64,000 nt of DNA. It comes from Paenibacillus ottowii. GTDB taxonomy: Bacteria; Bacillota; Bacilli; Paenibacillales; Paenibacillaceae. How positions within the stretch are numbered: the stretch's first letter is position 1; the number at the start of each line of letters is the position of its first letter. The DNA is taken from positions 230,322 to 294,321 of the forward strand of contig NZ_VIJZ01000008.1 in NCBI RefSeq assembly GCF_006874425.1, read 5' to 3'. The notes under the pieces are model-generated. The model saw nothing but the letters and a program-made list of their open reading frames with translations, did no database searches and was not told the DNA's origin. The position numbers were made by a program, and so were the translations under genes. Positions 34,630 through 45,172 of the stretch are shown here, one piece after another.

Positions 34630-36039
34630 TTATTCGCGATTCAGCAAAGATTCTCCGGCAATACCAGGCTGAGTCATCTGATACGGGTCCAATATAATGT
34701 CCAATTCTTCCTCGGTTAGTACATTATACAGCAGACACAGCTCACGTACCGATTTGCCAGTCGTAATTGCTTCGCGGGCAATGCGTGACACGACCTCATA
34801 TCCGAGATGCGGATTGAGGGCTGTAATAATACCTACACTGTTCTCCACATATTCACGGCACCGCTCCACATTTGCTTCAATTCCTTCCACGCAATGAATG
34901 CGGAAGACATTGAAGCCCTGCTTCATAATTTCCAGCGATTGCAGCAGATTGTAGACAAGTACAGGCTCCATCACATTCAGTTCCAGTTGACCCGCCTCCG
35001 AAGCCAGGCAGATCGTATGGTCATTACCAATAACCTGAAAGGCAATTTGGTTAATGACCTCACACATCACCGGATTTACCTTGCCGGGCATAATGGATGA
35101 CCCCGGCTGACGAGCAGGCAGACTCAATTCTCCCAGACCAGCGCGAGGTCCTGAAGCCATCAAGCGGATGTCATTGGCCACCTTAGACATATTCATCATA
35201 CATATTTTCAAGGCAGCAGACACTTCAGTATAGGCATCCGTATTTTGTGTGGCATCTACGAGATGTTCATCTGCTTCCAGAGGAAAGCCACTAACCTCTG
35301 CCAGTACCTCAGCGACACGCTGAATATAACGACGGTCTGCGTTCAAGCCTGTACCCACCGCTGTTGCACCCATATTAATGGTTAGCAGGTGATCTTTGGT
35401 TGCACGGACGCGTCCGATATCACGGCCCAGTACGCGCGCATAAGCCTGAAACTCCTGTCCTAGTCGGATTGGCACTGCATCCTGCAAGTGGGTTCTACCC
35501 ATTTTAATCACACTATCAAACTCAATAGCCTTGCGGGAAAATGCTTCCTGAAGCTCGCTCATGGTGGCTAACAGCTTGTCAATCATACTCAATACAGCCA
35601 AGTGTACGGCCGTAGGAAAAGCATCGTTTGTTGATTGCGCCATATTCACATGATTATTAGGACTGATCTCCTGATAGTCTCCTCGCTGCTTGCCGATCAG
35701 TTCTAGTGCCCGGTTCGCAATCACTTCATTTGTATTCATATTAATGGACGTGCCTGCGCCGCCCTGGATCGGATCGACGATAAAATGATCATGCAACTGC
35801 CCTTGAATGATCTCGTCAGCAGCCTGGATAATGGCCTCTGCCTTGGAGCGATGCAAACGGGTTAGTTCCATGTTTACCGTCGCTGCTCCCTTTTTTACGA
35901 TCGCCATGGCTTTAATCAACTCAGGATGCAATCGTTGGCCTGTGATTGGAAAATTCTCTTTTGCCCTTAGAGTTTGTACACCGTAATAGACATCTGACGG
36001 CACTTCCTTGGTTCCTAAAAAATCATGCTCCAGCCTCAT
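34630..36039 (-). CDS. aspA: Aspartate ammonia-lyase (aspartase)
   Basis: 469 aa from the ATG at 36039 after GGAGGA. The fumarase/aspartase signature 'GSSIMPGKVNPV' is present, together with 'GGAGTSINMNTNEVIAN', 'HVNMAQSTNDAFPTA' and 'KMGRTHLQDAVPI'. The enzyme reversibly deaminates aspartate to fumarate and ammonia. The SS loop residue acting as base lies in the signature. It stands alone between the Mrr-like gene and the GNAT gene, with its own terminator. Confidence 0.93.
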   Translation of the reverse strand: MRLEHDFLGTKEVPSDVYYGVQTLRAKENFPITGQRLHPELIKAMAIVKKGAATVNMELTRLHRSKAEAIIQAADEIIQGQLHDHFIVDPIQGGAGTSINMNTNEVIANRALELIGKQRGDYQEISPNNHVNMAQSTNDAFPTAVHLAVLSMIDKLLATMSELQEAFSRKAIEFDSVIKMGRTHLQDAVPIRLGQEFQAYARVLGRDIGRVRATKDHLLTINMGATAVGTGLNADRRYIQRVAEVLAEVSGFPLEADEHLVDATQNTDAYTEVSAALKICMMNMSKVANDIRLMASGPRAGLGELSLPARQPGSSIMPGKVNPVMCEVINQIAFQVIGNDHTICLASEAGQLELNVMEPVLVYNLLQSLEIMKQGFNVFRIHCVEGIEANVERCREYVENSVGIITALNPHLGYEVVSRIAREAITTGKSVRELCLLYNVLTEEELDIILDPYQMTQPGIAGESLLNRE

Positions 36040-36238
36040 ATTCTTTGATTCCTCCGCTGTATTTGCTACATTCTTCAATTCAGTACAGTCAAATGATATA
36101 AAAAGACCTTTTCGGATCTCCTCTTCATTATACGTTCCGATTCCCGTGCTTTACCAGTCGAATAAACGCGGAAAAAGGTTATGTAACTCTTTGAAAAGTT
36201 ATGATTACCCGTATATCCCACGGTTATTCGGTAAATGC

Positions 36239-36769
36239 TCAGTTATGACTGGAATACGGATTTAATGACTTATAATAATATCGAGTGGCATGCAGTTGAC
36301 CATCGGCTGATTGAGCATAGCCCGGTATAACACCAGCTTCCACAAACCCGATCGACTCGTATAGTCTATTAGAAGGATCTCCTACCCGCGTATCCAGCAC
36401 CAGTAAGGTTCTATTCAGATGCACTGCCTCTTCTTCGGCTGCCTTCATTAACTGGCGTGCAATCCCAAGCCTGCGTCCAGACGGATGCACCATCAGCTTT
36501 GCAATTTCTGCACGATGTGTAGCGTTTGCTTTTTGTGCCAACTGAAGCTGAACTGTCCCAACAGGTACTCCGTCCTTCTCGGCTATCCATAGAACTACAC
36601 CGTCCTCAAGCACACTGTTCCAATAAGCTGCTGCTTCCTGGTACCCCAGTGGCGGTAAGAACCCTATAGATGCACCATCAGCAACCACGTCGATCAATAG
36701 CCGGCTTAATGAATCTGATAATACTTCGCTAATCTCTTGAACAGGGTAGATTCCTATTTCATTAGACAT
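36239..36769 (-). CDS. GNAT-family N-acetyltransferase
   Basis: 176 aa from the ATG at 36769, 6 nt after GGGAGGA; the longer open frame runs through the intergenic space. GNAT motif A is 'IAKLMVHPSGRRLGIARQLM' (acetyl-CoA pyrophosphate loop R-x-x-G-I-A), with 'LLVLDTRVGDPSNRLYESIGF' as motif B. The substrate is unknown. It follows the VOC gene by about 105 nt on the same strand. Confidence 0.88.
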   Translation of the reverse strand: MSNEIGIYPVQEISEVLSDSLSRLLIDVVADGASIGFLPPLGYQEAAAYWNSVLEDGVVLWIAEKDGVPVGTVQLQLAQKANATHRAEIAKLMVHPSGRRLGIARQLMKAAEEEAVHLNRTLLVLDTRVGDPSNRLYESIGFVEAGVIPGYAQSADGQLHATRYYYKSLNPYSSHN

Positions 36770-36875
36770 TGCAGTTCCTCCCGATAAGATCAATAACACG
36801 CAAGAAAGAAAATAAACTATCTTTTTAGGATAGCTTACTTTCCATGATACATCATTTGCTTTATCACTCTTGCTT

Positions 36876-37280
36876 CTATTGCTGCTCAGCCATATAAAAT
36901 AATTCCCACAGATGACCATCCAAATCCTGAAAGCTCCATCCATACATAAAACCATGATCTTGAGGCTCATTTGAGGGTTTGCCGCCTGCTTCCAAAGCTT
37001 TGCGAACGATCTCGTCTACCTTTTCTCGACTCTCCACCGAAAGAGCAACAATCGCTTCTGTGCTTTTCGTGGCATCTGAAATTTCCTTTGTAGTGAACGC
37101 TTTAAAACGTTCTTCAACCAATAGCATAACAAAAATATGCTCACTAACAACCATGCAGGTTGCATGTTCATCAGTGAACTGAGCGTTGAATTCAAATCCA
37201 ATTGTAGTGAAAAAATCAATGGAGTGTTGCAGGTTTTTAACTGGTAGATTCACAAAAATTTGTTTAGCTGTTACTCCCAC
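36876..37280 (-). CDS. VOC/glyoxalase-superfamily protein
   Basis: 134 aa from a GTG at 37280 with GAGGTGAGG upstream. Two beta-alpha-beta-beta-beta modules are visible: 'IFVNLPVKNLQHSIDFFTTI' and 'DHGFMYGWSFQDLDGHLWEL'. Such 'extradiol dioxygenase-like' proteins bind a metal or small ligands; specific activity cannot be read from sequence. The 390 nt upstream (37281-37670) hold no gene that I can see. Confidence 0.85.
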   Translation of the reverse strand: MGVTAKQIFVNLPVKNLQHSIDFFTTIGFEFNAQFTDEHATCMVVSEHIFVMLLVEERFKAFTTKEISDATKSTEAIVALSVESREKVDEIVRKALEAGGKPSNEPQDHGFMYGWSFQDLDGHLWELFYMAEQQ

Positions 37281-37670
37281 GACGCCTCACCTCTTCCTTC
37301 TACTTTATCATACGACTTCCACACAAAAGATAACTTAACTATCTTATAAAGTCAATCAATCTGACATTTGTAGCTGAACTAACAACCCTTACCTTTCCCG
37401 TAGCCTTACACCAAGAATAGGCTTGTACGCCAAAATCGCCTCAGATGTTTTTCCATCCTAAATCAATTGATCATCAACTCTTGGATATAGAAGCTGTTCC
37501 CCTCCCCAATTTTTCTATGATTACGCTTACAAACATATCCTATATTTAAGATACCACAAATTAGCCAATTTAGTACCTTAATTATGTAAAATGAATTCTT
37601 CTTGCCGTAGCATAATCAGATCATATTATTGTAAACTTGTTCTAATACAGAAAAAGGTGGCACACACGCT

Positions 37671-38834
37671 ATGGAGCATTTGCTTAACGACCAGGTCAAA
37701 AATATTCGAATCAGCGGCATTCGCAAAATCGCCAATAAAGTTGCCGCATTACCCGGAACTTTGTCATTAACGATTGGACAGCCGGATTTTCCTACCCCTG
37801 CGCATATTATGGAAGCTGCCCATCGGGCGATTGATGAAGGACGAACCACTTATACACCTAATCCGGGACTGCCGGAATTACGAGAAGCCGCAGCAGCATT
37901 TGTAGCCCGCAAATACGGTCTGAATTACCGTGGACTGGATGAGGTTATCGTGACGAACGGAGCCAGTGAAGCGCTGGATATTACTCTTCGTACGATTTTG
38001 TCACCTGGAGACGAAGTTATTTTACCTGTACCGATCTATCCAGGATATGAGCCATTAATCCGTTTGTCAGGCGGCATTCCCGTGTTGGCTGACACCCGTA
38101 ACAGCGGCTTCAAGCTAACGGCAGAGGTAATGGAACCTTATCTGACCGAGCGGACAAAGGCAGTCATTCTCGGTTATCCCTCGAATCCAACCGGACGAGT
38201 GATGAGCCGCAAAGAACTGGAAGCCGTTGCGGATTTGCTCAAGGAACGCGATTTGTTTATCATCTCGGATGAAATATACAGTGAACTGATTTACGATACA
38301 CCGCACGTATCTATTGCAGCTCTTCCAGGTATGCGGGAGCGTACCATCGTTATTAACGGCCTGTCCAAATCACATTCGATGACGGGATGGCGCATTGGTT
38401 TTACACTTGCACCCGCTGAGATTACACAGCACATGGTCAAAGTGCATCAGTACAACGTGACCTGCGCTAGCTCAATTAGCCAATATGCAGCACTGGAAGC
38501 CCTGACCGTCGGGGTGGATGATGCACTTCCGATGCGTGAGGAGTACCGCAAACGTCGCGACTATGTACACAAAAGGCTGACGGACATGGGAATTCCGTTG
38601 GAGAAACCCGAGGGAGCCTTCTATCTTTTCCCTTCCATCGCCCATTTTGGATTAAGCTCGATGGACTTCACCTTGAAGCTGCTGGAAGAGCAAGGAGTGG
38701 CCGTCGTGCCGGGAGATGCCTTTTCTGCCTATGGTGAAGGTTACATTCGCTTATCTTACGCTTATGGACAGGATGTGCTGGAGCAAGGGTTGGATAAAAT
38801 AGAGAGGTTTGTTAGAGGAATGGTGAGGGGTTAA
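37671..38834 (+). CDS. patA: PLP-dependent aminotransferase, probably N-acetyl-LL-diaminopimelate aminotransferase
   Basis: 387 aa class I/II aminotransferase. The start is preceded by AAGGTGG. Key segments: 'SLTIGQPDFPTPAHI', 'TNGASEALDITLR', 'GYPSNPTGRVMS', 'SDEIYSELIYD' and the PLP lysine in 'VINGLSKSHSMTGWRIGF'. It matches B. subtilis PatA, which acts in the acetylase branch of lysine/DAP synthesis. The other acetyl-branch genes dapH and dapL lie 4-6 kb away on the opposite strand, supporting this assignment. TTGCCG-16-TATTAT near 37600 may be its promoter. Confidence 0.85.
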   Translation: MEHLLNDQVKNIRISGIRKIANKVAALPGTLSLTIGQPDFPTPAHIMEAAHRAIDEGRTTYTPNPGLPELREAAAAFVARKYGLNYRGLDEVIVTNGASEALDITLRTILSPGDEVILPVPIYPGYEPLIRLSGGIPVLADTRNSGFKLTAEVMEPYLTERTKAVILGYPSNPTGRVMSRKELEAVADLLKERDLFIISDEIYSELIYDTPHVSIAALPGMRERTIVINGLSKSHSMTGWRIGFTLAPAEITQHMVKVHQYNVTCASSISQYAALEALTVGVDDALPMREEYRKRRDYVHKRLTDMGIPLEKPEGAFYLFPSIAHFGLSSMDFTLKLLEEQGVAVVPGDAFSAYGEGYIRLSYAYGQDVLEQGLDKIERFVRGMVRG

Positions 38835-38966
38835 GGTGGTTAGAGGCGCTACGCAGTCCATTTGATCTTCCGATCGCCGTTGCTTCTCCAGATTTAAATG
38901 GCCCGCTTCGCTCACCGCCCGCCTTAAAGTCCCTCATTCCGCTAACATATGTGGGAGACGTAGGGT

Positions 38967-39046
38967 AAAAAAATACCCACCATATCGCCCGGTGGGTAAA
39001 AAAACAGGCCCTTGAACCTCCTAAACGGATGGTTCAAGGGCCTGTT
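38967..39046 (-). terminator. Tandem terminators downstream of the pot operon
   Basis: A perfect 16-bp stem (39003-39018 with 39031-39046) is followed on the minus strand by TTTTTTTACCC, and a second 8-bp stem TACCCACC/GGTGGGTA (38974-38998) is followed by TTTTTTTACC. Both point leftward, about 230-300 nt after potD, and block read-through into the patA 3' end. Confidence 0.75.
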
Positions 39047-39061
39047 CGATCTTCCTACTCC

Positions 39062-39250
39062 CTCACACCGTCGGTGTGGGATTCATAGGTACGTCTTTAA
39101 GCACGGCGCAGCGTAGGGGGCGGAATGGTGCTGGACAAGCGAAGCGGTCGCCTTTAAATTCCGATTTTCGCCTTTATGCGGTAATCATAAAAATCGGAAT
39201 TTAACAGCGATGGTAAACACCATCCGCCTCCGCAGCGACCTTTAAAGCGC
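39062..39250. repeat. Mosaic palindromic intergenic element
   Basis: Nested inverted repeats occupy most of this gene-free stretch. They include CACACCG/CGGTGTG (39064-39078), a perfect 15-bp pair TTAAATTCCGATTTT/AAAATCGGAATTTAA (39154-39168 and 39190-39204), and outer pairs GGCGGAATGGTG with CACCATCCGCC (around 39119-39130 and 39218-39229) and GGTCGC/GCGACC. The element has no reading frame. It looks like a dispersed mosaic or REP-like repeat. Confidence 0.6.
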
Positions 39251-39274
39251 GAACCTGATCCACACGCCACTCTC

Positions 39275-40348
39275 CTATTTTAAATGCATTTTGAATTGCA
39301 GAAACAATTCGTTGTAGTGAGCGAGCATTCGCTTGCCCAGGTTGTCGTATACTTCCAGCTTATCTGTAATTTCAGATGGAGGATAGAACCGCTCATCGCC
39401 AGAGATATCTTCAGGCAGCAATTTCTTTGCATCCTTATTCGGCGTGGAGTAACCTACAAATTCAGCATTCTGGGCGGCTACATCGGGCTGCAACATGAAA
39501 TTAATGAACTTATTGGCCGCGTCTACATGAGTAGCCGTTTTTGGAATAACTATATTATCGAACCACAGATTGGACCCCTCATCTGGCACGATGTAATCCA
39601 GCTTATCGTTCTGATCCATGATTTCGGACGCATCACCAGACCATACAACTCCAGCAGCAGCCTCCTCGTTGGCCAGCAGCATTTTAATCTCGTCGCCAAC
39701 CACAGCCTTGACGTTAGGTGCCAGCTTCTCCAGCTTCGTCAAAGCTTGCTGCAAATGCGCCTGGTTTGTATCATTCAAGGAATAGTGGAGACTGTTCAAT
39801 GACATGCCCATAATCTCCCTAGCACCATCAACCAGCAACAGGTTATTACGCAGCTTCGGGTCCCACAGGCCATCCCAGCTATGAAAATCAATACCTTTCG
39901 TCAACTCCGGGTTATACACTATCCCGACTGTACCCCAAAAATACGGAACCGAATATTGATTATTGGGGTCAAACGAAAGGTTTAGATAATGAGAATCTAC
40001 ATGCTTCAAATTCGGCAGCTTGCTATGGTCCAATGGGAGCAGCAGATGTTCCTGCTTCATTTTAGCCAAAGCGTATTCCGAGGGCACCGCTACATCAAAC
40101 GAAGTTCCTCCCTGCTCGATTTTCGTCAGCATCGCCTCATTGGAATCAAATGTCTGATAAATGACGGTAATCCCCGTCTCCTTCTGAAACCGTGCCAGCA
40201 GCTCCGGGTCAATGTAGTCTCCCCAGTTGTATACCGTCAGTGTGTTCCCACCGGAGTAGCCTTGGCTGGAATTCAGCCACGCTGCCACGCCCATCAGGCC
40301 AAATGAGATAATAAAAATGGACAGAAACACGCGCACAAGCGACTTCAT
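39275..40348 (-). CDS. potD: Spermidine/putrescine ABC transporter substrate-binding protein PotD
   Basis: 357 aa. The opening 'TVYNWGDYIDPELLARF' is characteristic of PotD/PotF, with 'DVAVPSEYALAKM' and 'PYFWGTVGIVYNPE' further on. The N-terminal hydrophobic segment has no lipobox cysteine, so it is anchored by an uncleaved helix or released, unlike most Gram-positive binding proteins. The start overlaps the potC stop by 4 nt (ATGA), showing translational coupling as the last gene of potABCD. Confidence 0.92.
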   Translation of the reverse strand: MKSLVRVFLSIFIISFGLMGVAAWLNSSQGYSGGNTLTVYNWGDYIDPELLARFQKETGITVIYQTFDSNEAMLTKIEQGGTSFDVAVPSEYALAKMKQEHLLLPLDHSKLPNLKHVDSHYLNLSFDPNNQYSVPYFWGTVGIVYNPELTKGIDFHSWDGLWDPKLRNNLLLVDGAREIMGMSLNSLHYSLNDTNQAHLQQALTKLEKLAPNVKAVVGDEIKMLLANEEAAAGVVWSGDASEIMDQNDKLDYIVPDEGSNLWFDNIVIPKTATHVDAANKFINFMLQPDVAAQNAEFVGYSTPNKDAKKLLPEDISGDERFYPPSEITDKLEVYDNLGKRMLAHYNELFLQFKMHLK

Positions 40349-41166
40349 CTAGGCACCCCCATTTCCGCCGCAGGCTCTTTTTTTTCATTACGATTCGCCT
40401 TGCGCATAATAAAGTAGTAACCTACCACGAGCAGCACAGTAAACAGGAAAATGAGCGTGGACAGCGCATTGATCGACAAGGAAACCCCTTGACGGGCTCG
40501 TGAATATATTTCTACCGATAAGGTCGAATACCCACTTCCTGTCACAAAAAAGGTCACCGCAAAATCATCCAGCGAGTACGTTAACGCCATAAAAAAGCCC
40601 GCATAAATTCCTGGCTTGATAAAGGGCAAAATTACCTTAGTCAATACGTCCAGCCGGCTGGCACCCAAATCACGTGCAGCATCGACCAGAGATGGACTCA
40701 TTTCCTGAAGCCGCGGCAAAATCATAATGACCGCAATCGGCACACTAAACGCAATATGGGATAACAAAACGGAGTAAAAACCCAGCTTAATGCCAACCAT
40801 CGTGAACAAAATGAGGAAGGAAGCGCCGATAATAACGTCCGGGTTCACGATCAGTACGTTATTGAGCGACAGCAGCGTATTTTTGACTCGGCGGTTCTGC
40901 ATCTGATGAATAGCCAGCGCACCCATGATACCAATAATCGTAGCCAACGCAGATGAGAGCAAAGCAATGACCAAGGTGTTAATAACAATAATGATCAGGC
41001 GAGTGTCTGCAAACACCTCTTTGTAATATTGAAGTGTAAAGCCTTCAAACTCGTGCATGGTCCCACCGCTGTTGAAGGAATAGTACATCAAATACAAGAT
41101 AGGCGCATACAACACGAGAAAAACAAGCATCAAATATATATTTCCGAATCGATTTTTATTTACCAT
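40345..41166 (-). CDS. potC: Spermidine/putrescine ABC permease PotC
   Basis: 273 aa with six membrane helices and the EAA loop '[20 protein letters not shown]'. The ATG follows GGAGGGTACGGC and overlaps the potB stop by 11 nt. Together with PotB it forms the membrane channel of the polyamine importer. Assignment as PotC rests on order (A-B-C-D) and similarity of 'YSLDDFAVTFFVTGSGYSTL'. Confidence 0.92.
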   Translation of the reverse strand: MVNKNRFGNIYLMLVFLVLYAPILYLMYYSFNSGGTMHEFEGFTLQYYKEVFADTRLIIIVINTLVIALLSSALATIIGIMGALAIHQMQNRRVKNTLLSLNNVLIVNPDVIIGASFLILFTMVGIKLGFYSVLLSHIAFSVPIAVIMILPRLQEMSPSLVDAARDLGASRLDVLTKVILPFIKPGIYAGFFMALTYSLDDFAVTFFVTGSGYSTLSVEIYSRARQGVSLSINALSTLIFLFTVLLVVGYYFIMRKANRNEKKEPAAEMGVPR

Positions 41167-41968
41167 GCCGTACCCTCCGTTTCGTTCCCGAGGTGAGCAG
41201 CATAATGATAGCCATCGCCAAAATCAGGAACACAGCAACTGTAGAGCCCATCCCCCAGTCCTGAGTAACTAGAAAATGCTGCTCTATCGCCGTCCCCAGC
41301 GTAATTACACGGTTACCTGCAATCAGACGGGTAATCATAAACAGCGACAACGCCGGAATAAACACAGCCATACAACCGGATCGCACACCTGAAAGTGTTA
41401 ACGGGAAAACAACCCTGCGAAATGCAGTCCATCTGGAGGCTCCCAAATCACGGGCTGCATCCAGCAGTGAAGGGTTCAAACCCTCCAACGCATTATAGAT
41501 GGGCAAAATCATAAAAGGCACAAATATATATACAGATACAAATACAAAGCTGGAACTGGTAAACAAAATTTGCTGACCACCCAACCCAACCATGCCTAAC
41601 ACCGCATTCACCGGACCATAAGTTCCGAAAATGCCGATAAAAGCATACGTTTTGAGCAATAGGTTAATCCAGGTCGGCAAAATAATGAGCAGCAACCACA
41701 ACTGCTTATGCTTGGTGCGAGTGAGCAAATATGCCGCCGGATACGCCACGAGCAGTGAACATACAGTGATCAGAAATGCATACCAAAATGAGCTAAGCGT
41801 CATGCTTAAATAAACAGGCGTCAAAAACTGAGCGTAGTTGCTGAATGTGAAATGACCATCCACATCAAATAGTGAATAGTAAAATACAAGGACTACTGGA
41901 GCCGCCACGAACAGCACAATCCATAAATAGTAAGGCAGCAGATACGCTGCTCTAGTATTACCGGACAT
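41156..41968 (-). CDS. potB: Spermidine/putrescine ABC permease PotB
   Basis: 270 aa from the ATG at 41968 after GAGGTGGAG; the longer frame lies inside potA. Six membrane helices and the EAA loop '[20 protein letters not shown]' are visible, along with '[18 protein letters not shown]', typical of PotB. It overlaps the potA stop by 11 nt. Confidence 0.92.
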   Translation of the reverse strand: MSGNTRAAYLLPYYLWIVLFVAAPVVLVFYYSLFDVDGHFTFSNYAQFLTPVYLSMTLSSFWYAFLITVCSLLVAYPAAYLLTRTKHKQLWLLLIILPTWINLLLKTYAFIGIFGTYGPVNAVLGMVGLGGQQILFTSSSFVFVSVYIFVPFMILPIYNALEGLNPSLLDAARDLGASRWTAFRRVVFPLTLSGVRSGCMAVFIPALSLFMITRLIAGNRVITLGTAIEQHFLVTQDWGMGSTVAVFLILAMAIIMLLTSGTKRRVRHGK

Positions 41969-43067
41969 GCTGCTCCACCTCTTCATAGGCTTCCAGACGC
42001 CGATCGAATTCTTCTTCTGTCTCCCCAAACCGCATGACATGAATGGCTTCCGGGTCAAATTTTAGACCGATTTCACTGCCCAGCTCCGCCTTTTTGGTAG
42101 AATGCACCAGCCACTCCTGACCTGAATCATCATAGCAGCTTATTTCGTAGTGAACTCCACGGAACAATTGGGTATCCACCTTAACACGCAGCTTGCCTTC
42201 AGCCACACTAGTAATCTCCAAGTCCTCGGGACGGATCACAATTTCAATCGGCTCGTTCGGACGCAACCCTCCGTCGACACATTCAAACTGTCGACCGTTA
42301 AACTCCACTTGGTAATCCGCGATCATACGTCCAGGAACAATATTCGATTCGCCGATAAAATCAGCCACAAACCGATTAATCGGCTCATCATAGATATCAT
42401 TTGGCGTACCGCTTTGCTCGATCTTGCCTTTGTTCATGACAAAAATTTCGTCCGACATGGCCAGCGCTTCCTCCTGATCATGCGTAACGAATATAAAAGT
42501 GATTCCAAGACGCTGCTGCATTTCACGCAAAATATACTGCATCTCTGTCCGCAGCTTTAAATCCAGTGCCGACAATGGTTCATCCAACAAGAGAACATCA
42601 GGCTCATTGACGATAGCACGTGCAATGGCCACACGCTGACGCTGGCCCCCGGACATCTCGGAAATTTCCCGTTCGCCGTAGCCTTCCAGATTGACAAAGG
42701 ACAACGCCTGTGTCACCTTCTCTTGGATGTCCTTTTTGTTCATTTTTTTGATCCGCAGACCAAAGGCTACATTTTCAAACACGTTCAGATGTGGAAATAG
42801 CGCATAATCCTGAAAAACCGTATTGACCTGCCGCTCATTGGCTGGAACACGATTAATAAGTTTTCCATTCAAATAAATAGAACCTTCTGTTGGCTCTGCA
42901 AAACCTGCAATCATACGAAGAATCGTCGTTTTACCGCAGCCGGAAGGACCTAGCAATGTATAAAATTTACCACGCTCAATCTCAAAGCTGACATCCGCCA
43001 GCACCGGGGGATCGTTGTCATATTGTTTGGTCACCCGTTCAAATCGGATGATGGTTTGCTCTCCCAT
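41958..43067 (-). CDS. potA: Spermidine/putrescine ABC ATPase PotA
   Basis: 369 aa from the ATG at 43067 (GAAGGAGGG upstream). Walker A '[11 protein letters not shown]', Q-loop '[11 protein letters not shown]', signature '[15 protein letters not shown]', Walker B '[12 protein letters not shown]' and the switch His in '[10 protein letters not shown]' are all present, followed by a TOBE regulatory domain ('[12 protein letters not shown]'). It powers the PotBCD polyamine importer. It begins 75 nt after dapL on the same strand, so it may be partly co-transcribed with the DAP genes. Confidence 0.94.
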   Translation of the reverse strand: MGEQTIIRFERVTKQYDNDPPVLADVSFEIERGKFYTLLGPSGCGKTTILRMIAGFAEPTEGSIYLNGKLINRVPANERQVNTVFQDYALFPHLNVFENVAFGLRIKKMNKKDIQEKVTQALSFVNLEGYGEREISEMSGGQRQRVAIARAIVNEPDVLLLDEPLSALDLKLRTEMQYILREMQQRLGITFIFVTHDQEEALAMSDEIFVMNKGKIEQSGTPNDIYDEPINRFVADFIGESNIVPGRMIADYQVEFNGRQFECVDGGLRPNEPIEIVIRPEDLEITSVAEGKLRVKVDTQLFRGVHYEISCYDDSGQEWLVHSTKKAELGSEIGLKFDPEAIHVMRFGETEEEFDRRLEAYEEVEQHVR

Positions 43068-43141
43068 AACACCCTCCTTCAAAGATTCGACTTCATTCCA
43101 TTCATTCTGTTCATTAAACAAAATTACTCAGGGCGTATCAT

Positions 43142-44278
43142 TCACCCTTGAGACTTCCATGTAAAATAGTCTGTCAGCACACGGATGGCTACTTCGATCG
43201 CTTCCTCCGCAGGCTCCAGCTTGGCATGGTGCAAGCCATAAGGCGTATCCACGCCAAGCCAGAACATCAGACCCGGAATTCGCTCCAGAAAATACCCGAA
43301 GTCTTCTCCGGTCATCGCCTCTCCGCATTCAACAAGCTGCACATCCTGCCGATTCCTGACCCAGTTCATGAATTCCTCAGTCACCTTGGCCTCATTGTAC
43401 ACCTGCAAATAATTGGAGCCATAATGAATCTCTGCTTGACATTCAAATCCAGCTTCCACACCGCGCACCAGCGCTTCAATCCGCGATTTAACCAGTGTCA
43501 TCGTATCAGCAGACAACGTGCGGATCGTACCTTCCAAACGAGCGGTTTCCGCGATAATATTTTGCTTCGTGCCGCCGCTAACCTTGCCAACCGTAATAAC
43601 CGCTGCATCCAGTGGATTCACATTACGAGCTACAACCGTCTGTAGTTGCCCCACCAGCTGACAAGCAGCTACCACCATATCATTCGCCTTGTGCGGGTAA
43701 GCCGCATGCCCGCCCGTACCCTTGAGGTCGATGAAAAGCTCCGACGTATTGGCAAATAAGATACCCGGGCGAGTGGCGATGGTGCCCACAGGATATTCAG
43801 GAGCAACATGCAATGCGACAATTTCATCCGGTATCCAGTCAGACAGTTCTATGCTGTCCCGCATAGGCAGGGCTCCGCCAGGTCCTTCCTCAGCTGGTTG
43901 AAACAACACAACCAGATCATCCTTGATCGGATGGCTTGCAAAGTGGGTCACAATTCCCAAACCAATTGTCATATGTAAATCGTGTCCACATGCATGCATG
44001 TAGCCAGGATGGGTCGAACGAAAATCATACCCTGTCTCTTCCTCAATCGGTAAACCATCCATATCACAACGATATCCATAGCGGCGTTCAGGAGCCGTTC
44101 CATGAATGAATACTAGAACCCCCGTTCGCCATGTACGAATCTCCATTCGCTCCTGAGGGAGCGTTTCCAAGTATTCCAGCAAATATCGTTGTGTTTTATA
44201 TTCCTCAAACCCAGGTTCGGGAATTTGGTGCAAATCTCTTCGTATTTGAACAAAAGAACGATAATCGACCGTACTCAT
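43142..44278 (-). CDS. dapL: N-acetyldiaminopimelate deacetylase
   Basis: 378-aa M20-family metallo-amidohydrolase. Metal ligands lie in 'HACGHDLHM' and '[11 protein letters not shown]', and the dimerisation domain and '[18 protein letters not shown]' follow. It removes acetate from N-acetyl-LL-DAP. dapH lies just upstream on the same strand, which defines the acetylase pathway rather than a peptide amidase. RBS AAGGAGG stands 12 nt before the ATG. Confidence 0.9.
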   Translation of the reverse strand: MSTVDYRSFVQIRRDLHQIPEPGFEEYKTQRYLLEYLETLPQERMEIRTWRTGVLVFIHGTAPERRYGYRCDMDGLPIEEETGYDFRSTHPGYMHACGHDLHMTIGLGIVTHFASHPIKDDLVVLFQPAEEGPGGALPMRDSIELSDWIPDEIVALHVAPEYPVGTIATRPGILFANTSELFIDLKGTGGHAAYPHKANDMVVAACQLVGQLQTVVARNVNPLDAAVITVGKVSGGTKQNIIAETARLEGTIRTLSADTMTLVKSRIEALVRGVEAGFECQAEIHYGSNYLQVYNEAKVTEEFMNWVRNRQDVQLVECGEAMTGEDFGYFLERIPGLMFWLGVDTPYGLHHAKLEPAEEAIEVAIRVLTDYFTWKSQG

Positions 44279-44334
44279 TTGCTGCTACGCCTCCTTTTAT
44301 AGCTCATCCGTTCTTAGCTGGCAAAAGAACAAAA

Positions 44335-44369
44335 GGACAAAAGCCCGGCGCAGCCGCCGAGCCTTGTCC
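44335..44369 (-). terminator. Hairpin between dapH and dapL (weak terminator or attenuator)
   Basis: GGACAA..GC.CGGCG pairs with CGCCG.GC.TTGTCC around CAGC, and TTTTGTTCTTTT follows on the minus strand. It could partly reduce transcription from dapH into dapL and the pot genes. Confidence 0.4.
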
Positions 44370-44458
44370 GTTGTGCTTCGTCCCTAAGTTATGCTGTCAG
44401 TGCATCATGCTCCTGACAAGGAATCGTTCACCTTTGGTACATAAAAAACTTTGCTTTC

Positions 44459-45172
44459 TTACAGAACGCGCAGTTCTTTCAGAATCTCAGTTTTGGATTT
44501 GGTCTTGTCATCGACCTGTTTGATTACACGTGCAGGAGTACCAGCTACTACAGAGTATGGAGGCACATCTTCAGTTACAACCGCTCCGGCTGCAACAACT
44601 GCACCTTTACCAATGCGTACGCCTTCCAGTACAACCGAGTTCGCACCGATCAATACTTCGTCTTCTACGATAACAGGCTGTGCGGACGGTGGCTCAATAA
44701 CACCAGCAAGGACAACGCCTGCACCGATGTGGCACATGTTGCCTACCTTAACACGACCGCCAAGTACAGCATTCATATCAATCATGGTGCCTTCACCAAT
44801 CGTAACGCCGATGTTAATCACTGCGCCCATCATAATGACGGCGTTGTTACCGATGCCCACCATATCGCGAATATAGGCGCCTGGCTCAATGCGTGCATTG
44901 ATGCCTTTCAGATCCAGCATAGGAACAGCGGAGTTACGGCGGTCATTTTCGACCACATAATCTTCTTCTTTTGCGTTTACGCTATCCAGTACCGGCTTGA
45001 TATCGGCCCAATCACCAAATACCACACCGCTGTCTCCAGAAATAAAAGCTTGAACATTCTCGCCAAAAGATGCGGAAGCCAAAGCTCCTTTTACATATAC
45101 TTTAACAGGCGTCTTTTTCTTGCTGTTTTTAATCACGTTGATGACTTCTTGTGTATTCATTTCGATGGACAT
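44459..45172 (-). CDS. dapH: Tetrahydrodipicolinate N-acetyltransferase
   Basis: 237 aa. The C-terminal two thirds form a left-handed beta-helix of hexapeptide repeats ('[15 protein letters not shown]', '[14 protein letters not shown]', '[19 protein letters not shown]'). The N-terminal 'VKVYVKGAL' domain matches DapH of Bacillales rather than succinyl-type DapD. It acetylates tetrahydrodipicolinate, the first step of the acetyl branch to LL-DAP for lysine and cell wall. AAGGAG lies 14-15 nt before the ATG, slightly far. I looked for a lysine riboswitch or T-box in the 210 nt upstream and saw neither. Confidence 0.93.
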   Translation of the reverse strand: MSIEMNTQEVINVIKNSKKKTPVKVYVKGALASASFGENVQAFISGDSGVVFGDWADIKPVLDSVNAKEEDYVVENDRRNSAVPMLDLKGINARIEPGAYIRDMVGIGNNAVIMMGAVINIGVTIGEGTMIDMNAVLGGRVKVGNMCHIGAGVVLAGVIEPPSAQPVIVEDEVLIGANSVVLEGVRIGKGAVVAAGAVVTEDVPPYSVVAGTPARVIKQVDDKTKSKTEILKELRVL

